NCBI GenBank assembly: GCA_004764695.1
Contig: SMSO01000036.1
Location: 1,632,001 to 1,696,000 of the forward strand
Origin: Schizochytrium sp. TIO01
Lineage: Eukaryota > Sar > Bigyra > Thraustochytrida > Thraustochytriidae
Length of the DNA: 64,000 bases
Reading direction: 5' to 3'
The translations under genes and the position numbers were made by a program. The notes under the pieces are model-generated. The model worked only from the letters and a program-made list of their open reading frames with translations, was not told the DNA's origin and did no database searches. Shown one piece after another: positions 34,554 to 47,372 of this stretch (positions are counted from its first letter, which is position 1; each line of letters begins with the position of its first letter).

Positions 34554-37500
34554 CTAAGCAGAGGTATAATAGGTGCAGTAGATGTGCAAGCGTGGAATCT
34601 GAGGCAGCGCAGATTTGGGTTGTGTGCACACTGGTCACTAGGAAGGCTGGTCGCGTGAACATCGATGGATTTTGCACCGATGCTGCTGGGTTCATATAGG
34701 GGTTGCTTGCCGGTGAGCGAGAGCCCGGTACGAAATAGGATTGACACCGATCCAATGATGCGACAGGTGTATGTCTCCCTCCTCGAGGTGTCAGCAAATA
34801 TCTACGGTGAGAGAATTGAGATCTGTGACATTGGTGGGTTAGAAACAATTTCCTCGCCGCGGATGACGAAGACTTTAGGCCAGGTGTCTACCAAATATAA
34901 ACGGTACAGTGGGCAATGAAATTGGAGGGCTATTTTTTGATAGGCTCACTTTTAATTAAGTAAGTTCAAAGGAAGGTTATGGCTTCTTGATGCCAACCTC
35001 AAACTCCTCGCTGGTTCAATTAAACTTGAAAATTACCGGCATCGCCTTCCACATGTGTGATGGAAGTGGGAAACGAACAACGTATTCATTTGTATTTTGC
35101 AAAAATGCAAATTAGCCTGATTAGTTGAAAAAGTAGCAACGCGAGGGTTTCTTCTTGTTTGCAGACGCGGACGCACTTCAAAGTACCATAGCAGCTCTGG
35201 TGATAATCTGAGAAATTCAAAGCTTTGTTTATCCACCCATTGCAAGGAGAAAGTTGAATTTCATTTTACGAAGTGCTGTGGATGCATACACGCGCTCTTG
35301 GATACATTGCGCCAGATGTTGTCTTTACATATTCGAATTCAGACTGGAGTCCTTTCAAGATGAATGATAGATAAGATGTTCAGAGCCTGAGTAAGTTCGC
35401 AATCAATTTGGCAAAATGAACAGGTGGCGTCATTGTCAATTTAGCCGTCCACACCGACAAACACCCGCTCCGCGCTGTCTATCCCAGCCAGAACGGGTAT
35501 TTATAGATTTTCTTTTTCTACTTCTCAAAAGTTTTACACAGATTCCTTGAGGATATTTTTTTTTAAAGCAAAACAAAACTCTTAGATGGTACAACTTCCT
35601 CAGCAACCTTAGGCTATCTGATATATTTTTACTTCTCTTTTTTAAAATTAAAAACATTCCTGTTTGTTTTTTATTATCTGTGCTAAGTACTGCTAGGTTA
35701 ATTTGCTATTGAGAAACGAGCCTCATCTATTGAGAAAGACATGGGTGCTCGGTTCTCATCCTTTTACTTTTCTTGTCAATGTTGTACCTCATATTGACCC
35801 TAAAATTGATCGTGCGGACCCTTTAAGTTAGTGATAGTATCATAGTACCAAAGCGAGCTGCTCGCTGGGTTGCGGTACTTCGACGAACAGATTGTCTGGA
35901 CCCTCGTACTACTTGCGTCACAAATCATGTATTTATATCAACAAAAACGAAGGTTATGACACAAATAATCTCCGAGAGGAAAACGAACATAACAGGCCCG
36001 ACGAATTATAGCCCTTCCCATAAACGTATGATGTCGTTCTCCAAACCAGCTTTGTGATTTGGTCGCAATACATAATTGCAAAGCAACAAAGAAAATTTAT
36101 TTTGAGATTATGTGAATCTCTGTTTTGCAAGAACTTTATCAGCTCTCGTGAAAAGAGTGTTTGCTTTCTCGCGCTTGCAAGTCATCAAGACACGATAGAT
36201 GCCATCACGTAGTCTGGGTAGAGGAGATTTGAAAGCGTCCCAACACTAGACACAGTATAGACTAAGCGTATTCTAACATATTGTTGGGAAGATGGTGCAA
36301 GCATTAAATAGATTTGGGGATGGGCTTGTCATCCAGATATGAGTTCGCACTATACAAGTTTATCACGTGTTTTGGACAGGGTTATTTCAACTCTAAAGAG
36401 GTTACTTTGTAGAATGTCTTCTGGAATTGCTCGAATTCCTGCTCGTTCTTTATGTGATTTCCTCATCTCTTTCCAACTCTTGCCTTTTTGGAAATGAAAC
36501 AATATCAGGCCTCTTTCTTGTCGTTGTTTAGTATTATGAAGCAGGCTCTCTTCTGAGGTGAATGACCATCGAAGGAAAGTATTGTATCACTATGGATAGC
36601 TACGTCGAAAAGCTGTATTTTGAGAAAAGTAGAGGATATTTTCTCGTGAGCTTCATTTTTCAAATTTCTCACAAATGTTTCATATATTTTCTCCAGCTAC
36701 ACGAAGGTCTCGCTGGGCTTCCTGAACAATCTTGTGAAAAGGTACCCGCAAACTCGCATATTTTGGAGTGGATAGAGCTTTTTAAAACTACTAAGAGAAT
36801 TCCGCAATGCAAGAATATAGAGCTCCACTTTATCAGAATCCACTGAAAATTATCTTGGCTGAGTTTCACAAAGTATAATCTGCAAACAAAATCAAAATCA
36901 ACAAAGGAAAGGCGTTTCTTAAATATTTTATATATTTTTTAAAGTATAATTTTAATTTTAACTTCAACTTCAACTTTAATTAAAAAACATTCACTTTCTG
37001 TTTTTGGATAAACTTTAATTAGATCAGGATCTTTATTTAATACTATTCGGCGTAATAGATGGAGATCGATCAATCCATAGTATATTCGTTCTTTCTCCTG
37101 GCGTTTCAAAGATTTTTTGGGGAAGCCTTTGCCTCTTGCTAAACCAGCAAAGGAAATTGAGTCTCAAATCTGTTCTTCACTGTCACGCAAAGCGAAGCAA
37201 TACTTCAAAGTCAACCTCATTCACTGTGACTCAAACCTTCATAAATTCAATCGTCAGAACTGCTGCAGTCTCAATACTGTCAAATGTTCGCTAGCAATGA
37301 TGATGCGCTGCGTGTACCTACGTACATAAATATAGACAGCTTTCGTGCGACTTCCGCGGAATTGCAAAAACTCTCGCACATTTCATTAAAAGTCATGCGA
37401 ATGCAAACCATGAACGCATGCTTTGATATGGCTCAGCGAAGGCACGCGCGGCTCTCTTGCCGCATGCCTGCTTTCGATGAATCCCAATTCACCGCGATGT

Positions 37501-40500
37501 CAGTGAGAAACCACCGAAGATGTCACTTCGCATGTCAAGACTCGAGGCATGCGAGCATGCGTGCATGCATCCACCTGAATTCATTCACCTTCGTGCCTTC
37601 AATTTGCAGCCTGCATTTACCCTCCATCCACGCAGGTACCTGGTGAGATCTCCGCACGCTCGATAAGAGAAAGAACGCATCGCACGCGCTGTCTTCCTGG
37701 CTGCTTCAGGTGCATTTTCCAAGAAAGCAAGCCATCGCAACCTCCGGCAATTTCATGAGCGAGGCGCTCCAGCGGTCCCTGGAACGCTTCTCAAGAAAAC
37801 ATCGCCTCTCGAGGAGACCATGGCTCCAACTCGAGTTAAGTTCACCTCCCGAGTCCTGCTTGCTTGTCATGCACGTGTTGCAGACGGCTTGTTGTCGTCG
37901 AGCCTTAAAGTCCGCTTGGGCTTCGAAATGCCAAGCCTTGAGTCCACCTATTACCATTACCTGCTTCAAGATCACTCCTATTGGTTAGGACTTCTGACTA
38001 CTCTTGAATGCATTCCATTGGCAACTTAGACTAACTTTCAATTAAAAAATAAAGTTATCGCCTCGTGAGTTCAAGGATTAAGATCAAGATCAATCGACGT
38101 GGTAGCAGAAGGCCTAGAGCGGTCTTAGTTACGAATTACCTGCATCGTATCGGGGAACCAAACCAATACCACAGCAGTCGATCACCAGATCTGAGCTTGA
38201 AGCAAATTACTTACTATCTAGCCGTCAAGACTGCACTTGGATTGAATAAGAAGGCCAAGCGTATCAAACAATGCATGTTTACAACTCCACGGGGCAAAGC
38301 ATAAAGCAAGCAAGCAAGCAAGCTTCTGCCCTCTGCAAGTCTGGCCTCAGCTCTGCCTCAGATGAATCTCTGTAACAGAGCTTTTAAAGCCCTTGTTTGT
38401 AAAATTTTATTAAATCAATTCAATGAGCCTCTCTAGAGGGACAATCTTGAAGCGGCGGTATCATCATTTCAAGACAGCCAGCTAATTACGCAGCCACGCA
38501 GTCAGTCAGTTGGGTCTATAAAGATGCAGCTCACGATCTGTATTAAACTGCCACGACTTGGAGCTTTTAACTTCGGCGGGCCCTTCAAAGAACGGGACTG
38601 CAGCCTCTTCGGCGAATGACCCATTCATTCGCTTGCTTACAGCGACGACGCCAACAAAACCCTTTTCAGAAATCGCAGAACAGCGAGAACACTGAAGCAC
38701 CTCCTCTCTCCACTACTAACCAACACCTAATGAAGTGAGTAGGACTTCCGTGGAGAAGATGTCGGACTCTTTTCGGAGGTCAATGTCAGGGAATACAGGG
38801 AACATCCGGCGCGCGCGCGATCACACACATTTTATACGCACTATTTTCAGAGCCATCATCATCATCAGTTTTAGGGTGCAATCTTTGGGGCCAATGACGA
38901 GATTGACGAGGAGAAGAATGGCAGCTCTGGAGGCAGGCGGTAGGTTGGCATTTATAGAGTGATCACGGACCTTCGTGAAGGGATCGCGCAAAGGGTTCAA
39001 GACGTGTATATGGAGAATACTGAGATAGACGTTTCGTTCTTGAATGCCGACTGTTGAAGTTCCGAAATAAATCTTCAACTTCAGCAGAGGTTTTTAGTCA
39101 TTTTCATAAAGAAGTTGTTTCTCTGAATTTCACTATTATCAATATTGTTATTAGTTTCAATTTTCATTTTAAAAAATAAATAAAAATCTGGTTTTAATTG
39201 AATTTTAATCAACAAAGCTCGTGGTAAACAAACCTAAACTTTTTTACTATCTGCAATCAATCTTTTTTGCGAAAAACCAGGTAGTACGTAGTAGTATTTC
39301 TTCCTTTTCTTCAAGTTTTCTTTCTATTTTTTTTTAAACGATCGTAGTAGTTCGTAGAAGTTCGTGAACGTACTCGAAGAAGATCTTCAAGATCGTCACC
39401 ATCCAGCAGGCACACGTTCGCTAAGGCGGCCCTGGAGAGAAGGGCCGACGCTCTGAGGTTCTTGTCGAGCTGAAAGGGGGCGCGATCTCATTATCTTTGC
39501 TTCGCGTAAACTTGCACCTAGCTCTTGCCGTGCGACGTAACCCACTTGAGCGAATGCTCTCGTGCGCTCTTGCCCTCTTGCGCTCTTGTCCTCGTGCGCT
39601 CTTGCTCTCTTCTATCATGCCCAGCAAACCTTGCGAGGCCTAGTGCTCGCGAACAAACGCCCTGCAGAGGGAGTGTATCTATGTAGCGAGAGTGCCGGGC
39701 TTTGTCCAAGCCAACTCAGGCTTCAAGCTCGATCTGGGCTACATGATGCACTCGAGCCTTTCCTACCAGGCTGCTGGGACACGAAAAGGAGTTCAAGCTG
39801 CTGGTTCTGCACGCGATCCTGTACGCTCGCTGGGATAACTGTCCTCCAGCGTGGCAACAAGCAGCTGCAGAAGCTTCGCCTTGACGGCTTATGCTGGCCC
39901 ACGAGTCATCGGCCTCCGCCTGATTCACAGAAGAACTCGAAAGCCCATGGTTGTCTGAAAAACGCGGCTGATCGAAGACATTTCGCCAATAAGTCTTGGA
40001 CAAAGGTTACGCCCTTAGCAGTCATCATGATTGCAAATGTACCATGCATAGTAGGTCAAACCTCGAGAGCACAGGTACATCCGCGATGGTTGACCTCACG
40101 ATGCATGCGTCTTTTGGCAGGAGCTAGCTCCTACGTCTCTGCTACAAGTAAGCGGGCCTCAAAGTGCAGGCTGCTCGTCTGAACGCAGAGCTCGCGTGTG
40201 CGAATCTGAATTTCCTCAGGCGCGGACTCCGATGATCAGAGTTCGGATGGGCATAACGAAGAGCAAGCATTATTAGCGACGCGCCACAATAACCTACCTG
40301 GGTAGGCAGGAATTTACTTCAACGGTATGCGTGAAGACCTCAATAACCTTTGCATTCTTCGTAAACGACCCCGCATAAATAAATTGAGCAGGCAAGCTTT
40401 CCCAAGAAATCATTCGGCATGAAGCTGTGTTGAATGGGGGTGCTTACACGAGAGGAACCGCCGAAAACGTGTGGGATGAATGGCACTGCATAAAGTCAAC

Positions 40501-41681
40501 AAAGGCCACGTTTTCACTCGTTCATTCTGAGTACTACCAATGCAATTTTTGATTCGAGCGGTTTGACGCGCTCAATCGACTCTCGTTGCCTCAATCTTGC
40601 AAGGCGGCTTAAACTTGCACAGTGTACTATATATTTTATATTTTACTGTAAAGATTCTTCTTCGGCTTAGGTTATTCGTTCCATTTATTTTCCCCGTCCT
40701 CGTCTTGATCTTGCATCATCATCATAAGCTATCCTAGAAAGATCATAGCTAGCAGAACACTATGCTATCAACATGGTAGCTGGTGAATCATGATTCTTTG
40801 CCTTCGCTCCCGTACGTTTCTCATCACCATCGAGACACCACGTATTCCTTTCTAAAATTGCAGCACGTTGACGCGCATTTTGTTTGTCCTGCGCAGTGTG
40901 TATACTTTCAGTTTCGAGCTAGAATCAGCAAAAAAAACAACCAGCAACGACATCGAGTTGCTCGCACTGGCCCATCCTCAAGAACCCTCTTGGGCATAAT
41001 AGACAGGCAAGACAAATCTTCATCCTCGCTCGCTCAGTATTGAAATGAGGGTCTGTGTCTCTCTCCCCCTTTGAAGATAGGTACTGACGCACTTGTGTGC
41101 AATTGCCCACAGTGGTCCCCACAGCGCGGCCGTGGGAAGTCGCGCGTGGTCTGGCTCGCCGCGCTGCTTCCTGTTGCGTGACAGTTCAAAACTCGGTCAC
41201 TCCGCTACCCTTCGAGTTTAGGTCAACCAACAACTTGTTGCGCGAAGCCTTTAGACACCACCGTCTCGAGCACTGGCTGGACTAAGGAGGAGCTTCCAGG
41301 TCGATGCAGTTGGCTTTAGTGTACATATGTAATCATATCGCACTGCTTCTTTTATGGGAAAAATTAAAACTGCTGCCCAAATTCTCGACCAGTTTTAGAT
41401 TCCACAGTTTTCGTTTTCACTCATTCCCTTTTTTCCCTTCGAAACTATAATCTATTACTACCCTGCGAGTTGTATTTTTTTTTTAATTCTACTTAAATTT
41501 ATTTTTAAAAATGATACCTTTTTCAGTTTATAAAAAAAGGTTTTAGCCGTAACTGAGTTTACAGTAATGAAATTGTTACCACTACTACAATTTAAAACTT
41601 CAAGCTTCAAAAGCACCTAGGACCCCGCTATCTCATATATAGATACATCATTCAGGAAAACTGCTTGTCAATAAATAAGTA

Positions 41682-41704
41682 AATTAATTAATTAATTAAT
41701 TATT
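41682..41704. repeat. ATTA tetranucleotide array
   Basis: Five ATTA units in an AT-rich patch. Confidence 0.85.
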
Positions 41705-41868
41705 TTGGAAACCTGTTAACTACTTCAACGAAAGCCTAGAGTGTGAAATAAAGAGCGCTGAACTAACATTATGATTTGCCAATGTAAAAACTGTTCTTTT
41801 CCCACTGCTTCAGTAACAAGAGAGGGGCATAAAAGAACGGTTGCTGCTTTGCTCGCGTTGGCTTCGCC

Positions 41869-41892
41869 TTTCCTTCCTTCCTTCCTTCCTCT
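41869..41892. repeat. CTTC tetranucleotide array
   Basis: Five to six TTCC/CTTC units. Confidence 0.85.
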
Positions 41893-42612
41893 CTTCTGCT
41901 TCTTCCCTTATGCATGAGCACTACCCAAGTGCCTAGGTGGGTACTATTAGGCAGCATGGGAAGCGCTGTTTATTTTATTTTACTCAGGCGGCCTCCGCTT
42001 TGTCTTTTATTTATGCTCATATTAGTTTAGTAGACTTCTATTTTACCATACTTTATAATTAATATTTTTTTTTATAAAACTAAAAAAACATGTATACATA
42101 CATACATTTTTAGAATAAACTAAAATAAAACTAAAATATTAAAAACATATCAAATTGTACAGAGGATCGAAGGACCTTCGAATGAGCGATTGATCAATCA
42201 ATCAATGCCGTGGCCATTTATGCAAAGCTGCGGCTGCTGCTGAGCCGCTCGCCGGCGCAGGCGACCGGTGCGGAGGCATGGCAAGGAGCAAGAGTAAAGG
42301 AGCCAGGCTTAGGCGGGCGGGTGTTGAGTTGGTGGAGCTCGAATCGGGTGCGTCCGAGAGCGAGAGCTCTGTCTGCTTTCGCCCAGATCGTTCTTTTGCC
42401 GTTCTTTTGTTGTTGTTCTTTTTGTGTTCTTTTTGTTCTCCTGGAATCTGTAGTTAGAGAGCGATGATTGGATGAGAAGCGCGCTCCACTTTGGATTGGA
42501 TGGGACTGGAGACAGCGACGGCGTCGGCGAGAGCTCTGGAGAACCCCGAAGAAGCCGTCGCGAGCAGGCCGGATCCGTCTTTTGTGACGCTTCTTTCGTT
42601 CTTTGTTTCAAG

Positions 42613-42730
42613 TTGTTTGTTTGTTTGTTTGTTTGTTTGTTTGTTTGTTTGTTTGTTTGTTTGTTTGTTTGTTTGTTTGTTTGTTTGTTTGTTTGTTTGT
42701 TTGTTTGTTTGTTTGTTTGTTTGTTTGTTG
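42613..42730. repeat. Long TTTG tetranucleotide array (~118 bp)
   Basis: About 29 perfect TTTG units. It generates spurious frames of repeated FVCL (+) and NKQT (-) up to 178 codons long. Orientation is opposite to the 33.6-kb array. Confidence 0.97.
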
Positions 42731-43628
42731 GCGATCTTTTCGAAGCTATTCGTAGTTCGCCAAATTCGTCGAAGAAGCGCTGCAAAAGACGTGTGGATTC
42801 GTGATTGCGTCGAGCTGCTTATAAAGATGCTACATGGAGTCGCCTCGAGTTCGGGCTGCGCTGCATTGCGATGCGACCGACGTATAGCCACCTCGACTGC
42901 GATGCGAACGGCAGCACATGCAAACGTTGTACGTATACGTACATGTGCTTTCGAGGGCATTTTCGCAAGTGAATGATGATGATCACTCATTTCATAAAAT
43001 TAGAAACCATCATTCGTCGCCGTCGTCGCTGCCTGTCCAGTAAGCAAACGGGACCTCGAAGGTGACTCCGTAGCAGCTGACTTTCTCGTGCGGAGAGAGC
43101 AGCAAAAGCTAAGTCTGAGGCTCAAAAGGCCAGAACAATACAATGTAATGGACCGTCCTCTCAATCTTGAAAATCGAGGATCCTTCGTCGTCACTCAGAA
43201 CTTTCGGAACATAGTTAGTTTTGCATTCTACTTTCTGTGTGGCGCCTTGCTAGAGGTAGGGTACGGAAAACAATAGGACAGACCTTCATAACAGTCGCGG
43301 TTTTCGTACCAGAAGAGAGGAAAACACAGCCTGGCTGTCTGTCTGTGTCTCGAGAACGAAGGTTGGTTTTATCTGGCTTCGGTGTACTTCTCAACAGACA
43401 GCTCTGAGGAACTCTCTGCGCAGGTCGTGGCTTCAATCTGATGCCCTGCTCAAGCCGCAGCGGAATGAGAGCTGCCCAAGCCGCGACTCAACGTCGCCCA
43501 CCGAGGAATGACCCTACTCGAGATGGAGATCGCCGTTCCAAGAGTTTTCCAACGCCCCAAAACTCGCTCGCCGTTCCTACGTTGAACATACTACACTGTA
43601 GATACATACGTATGATTGTTTGTTTGTG

Positions 43629-43702
43629 TGAATGAATGAATGAATGAATGAATGAATGAATGAATGAATAAATGAATGAAGGAATGAATGAATGAATGAA
43701 TG
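43629..43702. repeat. GAAT tetranucleotide array
   Basis: About 18 GAAT units with two interruptions (GAATAAAT and GAAGGAAT). Confidence 0.95.
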
Positions 43703-43782
43703 CATCTCTATTTATCTACGCATTTTATGATTTCATGTCCATATTTGGGAATGAAGAACCTTTGAAGAGTCAGTCGTCCTTC

Positions 43783-43811
43783 GATAGATAGATAGATGGA
43801 TAGATAGATAC
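43783..43811. repeat. GATA tetranucleotide array
   Basis: Six GATA units with one GATG variant, about 80 bp from the GAAT array. Confidence 0.85.
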
Positions 43812-45310
43812 ATCCCGTCAAGATCGTTTCCGCAAAAGCCGACGCACGAAGGGGAAGAGAGGAAGCCAAGTCTGGACCACCTTGGTGGCTGTAGAGCCGT
43901 GAAGGATCTTGAGCGACTGTACCGGACGACCGTTGTGGAATAATACAGACCAACCTGAGTTCTGGACTCGCCGTATGGCACATTCTTCGCGTAATATATG
44001 GATGCTACAGGCAAACCCTGAGCAGCAGAATAAGAAGGAACGTGATTGATTGATTGACACGGCTGTCTGGATTGGTTTGCTATCTGCTTTTTCTGTCTAA
44101 ACATGATGGAATGAATTGAAAAAAGCGTTGACTGGCTAAATTAAGTGCAGTGCCATGCGCTCGTAAAGTCGGAGGCTTCGTCGGAAACGTGGCCATTGAC
44201 ACAGTGCTAAAGGACTTGAAGTCCGTGATTCTACTCATGATAGATAATTGGGTGCGTAGGTAATGCAAATTAATTGGCATGCCCAGCGGTTTTTGATGGC
44301 AGGAAGGTTGTGCCTATTGCAAAATAAACTTTGGAATTGCCACGGGTAGCTAGCTAGCTAGCTGTATAGCTGATAGGGAGCCAAGTGACTTTCATTCTCT
44401 TCGGTCGGTCCTCTAAGTTATGATACGTTATTGCTTTATCTTGTTTCCATGCTCGAAACATATTCGTGCGTTCTCTCTGGTGCTGACCCTTCAAGTTGTG
44501 GAATACCCGAGTCGATGCTTTGGATATCTCTCACAGATAGATAGGTAGCACCTAGTGCTCGAAGTCGTACACATAGTTAGTACCTAAACTTACCCCACCT
44601 GCAACGAAAATCTGTATATAATATTTTCAGATAGGACCTAGTAGCACAGTGCAGTGACTTGCGCTGTAGAACAGAACGAAAAGAACACTGCGCGGCTTCA
44701 CAAAAACGATGATGACAAGCTCGTACTTGTACAGGATTTTGACTTTGCAGAAGTGGAATCGGGACTTGGAACTGTGGCGTGGAAGAGACAGTTCTACCGA
44801 GGCATGATTGTCTGCCTGCCCAGCTCATAAAGACTGTTCGCCAGCGCTACGAACATCACACTCGGTACAATTTTGTGGAGCACTATATGAGATTTTGTGG
44901 CACAAACTGAAATTCAAAGGAATTGTGAAATTGTCGTTCATTTGTGAATACCAAGTTCTGATGTCGGCGGTATAAAGTCGGGCACTGTCCCGCGTCACTA
45001 GTGACGCAATCTCGATGAAAAACAATGATTACTTTTGTGACACAGAACAGCACTACAGAAATATTTTGTGAACCAGCAAGATGAAAAAGCTCTAAAGAAC
45101 GAGATTGGTGATGGATCTTATTTTTATTAATTATATATGTAAAGGCTTGACTAAATGTTAGATAGAGCATGAATTGAAGATATTTTAGTGGTATATTACT
45201 CAGCACGGTTTGCTTCGATCGAGCGCAGGGTACTTGAATAGTCCTGTCGGATCCCCTAGTCCATCTGCAGAGTATAAGATCGTCTTCCGCCATTTACTAA
45301 CGAACAGTAC

Positions 45311-45870
45311 TCACTCAGACTTTTTGGGGTCCTCGGGCACAATCACACGCCCATACGGAATAGCATCCCAAATTGCTTCGTGAGCGTAAAAAATGAAAAG
45401 CTTGAGAAAGAAGTCAGCTGGACCAACTTTAAGCGCAAGATCTGGTCGGCCAGTTACAGCAATGGTTGTTCCGATGGTCATACTCAATGCGATCGCTTTC
45501 CAGGACCACATTTTTAAGAAACGACGATTCTCGAAACGTTGCAGCGCGTCAAGCAACCAAAGACGCTCGTGAATATAATACACAATAAACTTGAGGACGA
45601 AGTCAAGAGGACCAATTTTCAATGCAGTCTCCATGGTTCCCTTTTTTTTTTAATACAGAGTCATTGATCGCGGACACACAATTATAACACTAGCGTTAGC
45701 TACCGTCAAAGTTTGCCTTCAATACAAGCAGCGACAAACTCCACTTTATACTCTCAAATACTTACAGTGACAACATAGCTAACAACAATAGTCGTGAGCG
45801 TAGCAACGATGCGAAATGTCAAGCCTTTAGTCAGACTTCGCCAAGCTGCATGCTTCTCGAGAGAGGGCAT
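45311..45870 (-). CDS. DUF2061 membrane protein with two DUF2061 units, two exons
   Basis: Small predicted membrane protein. DUF2061 proteins are short and found in bacteria and algae; function unknown. The continuous frame (45311-45634) starts in the middle of a DUF2061 unit. I recover its first half as exon 1, 45766-45870 (35 codons, start MPSLEKHAAW), containing LTFRIVATLTTIVVSYVVT and ending at a GTAAG donor. Exon 2 begins GT at 45640 after a long A-run and AG. The joined protein is 144 aa, with unit 1 (SLTKGLTFRIVATLTT...FVLKFIVYYIHERLW) and unit 2 (WSWKAIALSMTIGTT...FFLKLFIFYAHEAIW) repeating the same pattern, including the Y-x-HE-x-x-W ending. It probably has four membrane-associated helices. 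Tandem duplication of the domain within one gene is notable. Confidence 0.82.
45641..45765 (-). other. Intron of the DUF2061 gene
   Basis: GTAAG donor (45761-45765) and an AG acceptor after an A-rich run (AG at 45641-45642) on the minus strand; 125 nt, phase 0. Splicing completes the first DUF2061 unit. Confidence 0.8.
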
Positions 45871-47372
45871 CCTTCCTGAAGAGCACACGCTCAAAAGCCA
45901 AGGACTTAGGGGTCAAAGAAAGACCCGAACGATTCTCGTCCCACGCAACGACCTTCTGATGAGCTTGGAGCCCCTTGGAGCGTCAAGGTAGCTAGCTACA
46001 AGCGCTCTATAGAAACCTTTGCTGTCCAGCAATTCTCGACGTTTTTGCGAGTTAGTAAAAGCCCAGTTTCGGATTTGCTGTACTTGGTGTGCTCGCTATT
46101 TGCTATCTTCTCTTGTTTTCATAGACGACCATAAGTGCTATCTTGCTCTCATAAGGTTAGGTCTATCTAGTAGGATTTATATTATTATCTAATAACTAGT
46201 AGTTTTTAGTGCCTTACACCGCAATGAGTAACTTAGTGCATCAGCGGGAAGCTCCACGCTGGCCTAGACACGTTCCACATGAGAGTTAAATTCGGTTGCT
46301 AGTCTTGACAACATCGTACTTTTGTCGCACGCGGTCACGGAGGCTTTTGGAGATATTGAGCATCAGAGGAAAAAGAAGAAGAAGAAAAGGAAAAGGTGAA
46401 GTTTTTATGAGGGACGCCTGGAATTCCACGCGTGATCTATAATTCGATGCTCTGATTAGCCGGATCTCGTCAGAGCTGCTACCCACATATGTAAAATCTA
46501 GTATTGCAGGAGAATTGAATTCACAGATTTTATCTCTACTCCTGATGAAGCTGTTTGCGCGATAGTATACGTCACAATATTCTACGAAAAACACCATGCA
46601 GATGATCTCTGACAATATTACAATAACTATGCGGGATTGTATTCCTCTCTCTAGAAGCTTGCATATAGACTAGATCATCTTTTCAAATAGGCGCAGCTCT
46701 TACTTCTGTAAATGCCAGCGCAGTCTTATAAACAACATGCACCCCTTTTAGGTTCTCAAAGATGGTTTTTGCGTATACTAGGAAACATCATTAGCTTAGT
46801 TGCCTTTTATTATATCACATACATTAAGTGATTTTATTTTTCCATGGATGCTGTATAGGCTTCAAACTCTACCAATAGAGAGAGAGAATCAGTAGCATAC
46901 TATATCAACGTTATGGTCACTTGTAGAAGAAAAGTTGTTTTGATTACTAATTTTGAACAAAGACTAGGTATAAAATAAATTGAGATACAAGTTGGAAACT
47001 TGATGATCGCATTTGCAAATTGACGAGAGATAAAGGGTCTGTGTGCTCAGGTCGTTAACGATGCAGATGGGGAAAGCAAAATGAAAACCTTAGTCACTCA
47101 ATTCTAATGAACAAAGTTTAGCTAGTTTTTTTCTGTTATGAAAAATTTCGAATTGGTTCAGAATACAACATCTTGAAAAACCATGCAGGAATTCCAAAAT
47201 CTGAAGCACATAACTCTTCTATTCAAATTTTCTTGGTGAAGACATATGTATCAGCACAAGATTGATTCCAAGCGATTATTTGACATCCATTAATTCTCCA
47301 CTGAGTAGAACAATATTTCTCCAAACGAAACTATTGACTACCCTAGATGTGAATCATAATTTTGGCTCCTGC
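45871..47372. other. Intergenic region, no supported gene
   Basis: AT-rich 1.5 kb. A 109-codon minus-strand frame at 46286-46615 has no domain and no splice partner that I can see, so I leave it out. Confidence 0.55.

Larger units (their letters stand above)
20643..45310. other. Gene desert rich in microsatellites
   Basis: About 24.7 kb with no open frame I can defend as a gene. Frames longer than 90 codons here come from tetranucleotide arrays or lack any domain, biased composition or splice support. The sequence mixes unique DNA of moderate GC with AT-rich patches (for example 32580-32640, 32880-33060, 36900-37000, 41460-41530, 42040-42150) and many simple repeats listed separately. I see no transposon coding sequence, terminal repeat pair, rDNA, telomere repeat or tRNA. 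Options are a centromere-proximal or subtelomeric zone, or long non-coding transcription units. Confidence 0.65.

Noticed and set aside
39562-40182. 206-codon plus-strand frame in the gene desert
   Set aside because: Cys/Ser/Arg-rich composition without domain, hydrophobic pattern or neighbour support; typical of a chance frame in GC-richer DNA.
42309-42990. Frames of 110-178 codons on both strands around 42.6 kb
   Set aside because: Their core is the TTTG array; flanks show no domain and all frames are open for the same trivial reason.
44883-45293. 136-codon minus-strand frame just downstream of the DUF2061 gene
   Set aside because: No domain, and it lies in what should be the 3' UTR and spacer of the DUF2061 gene.
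46286-46615. 109-codon minus-strand frame
   Set aside because: No domain, no splice partner, lies in AT-rich spacer.
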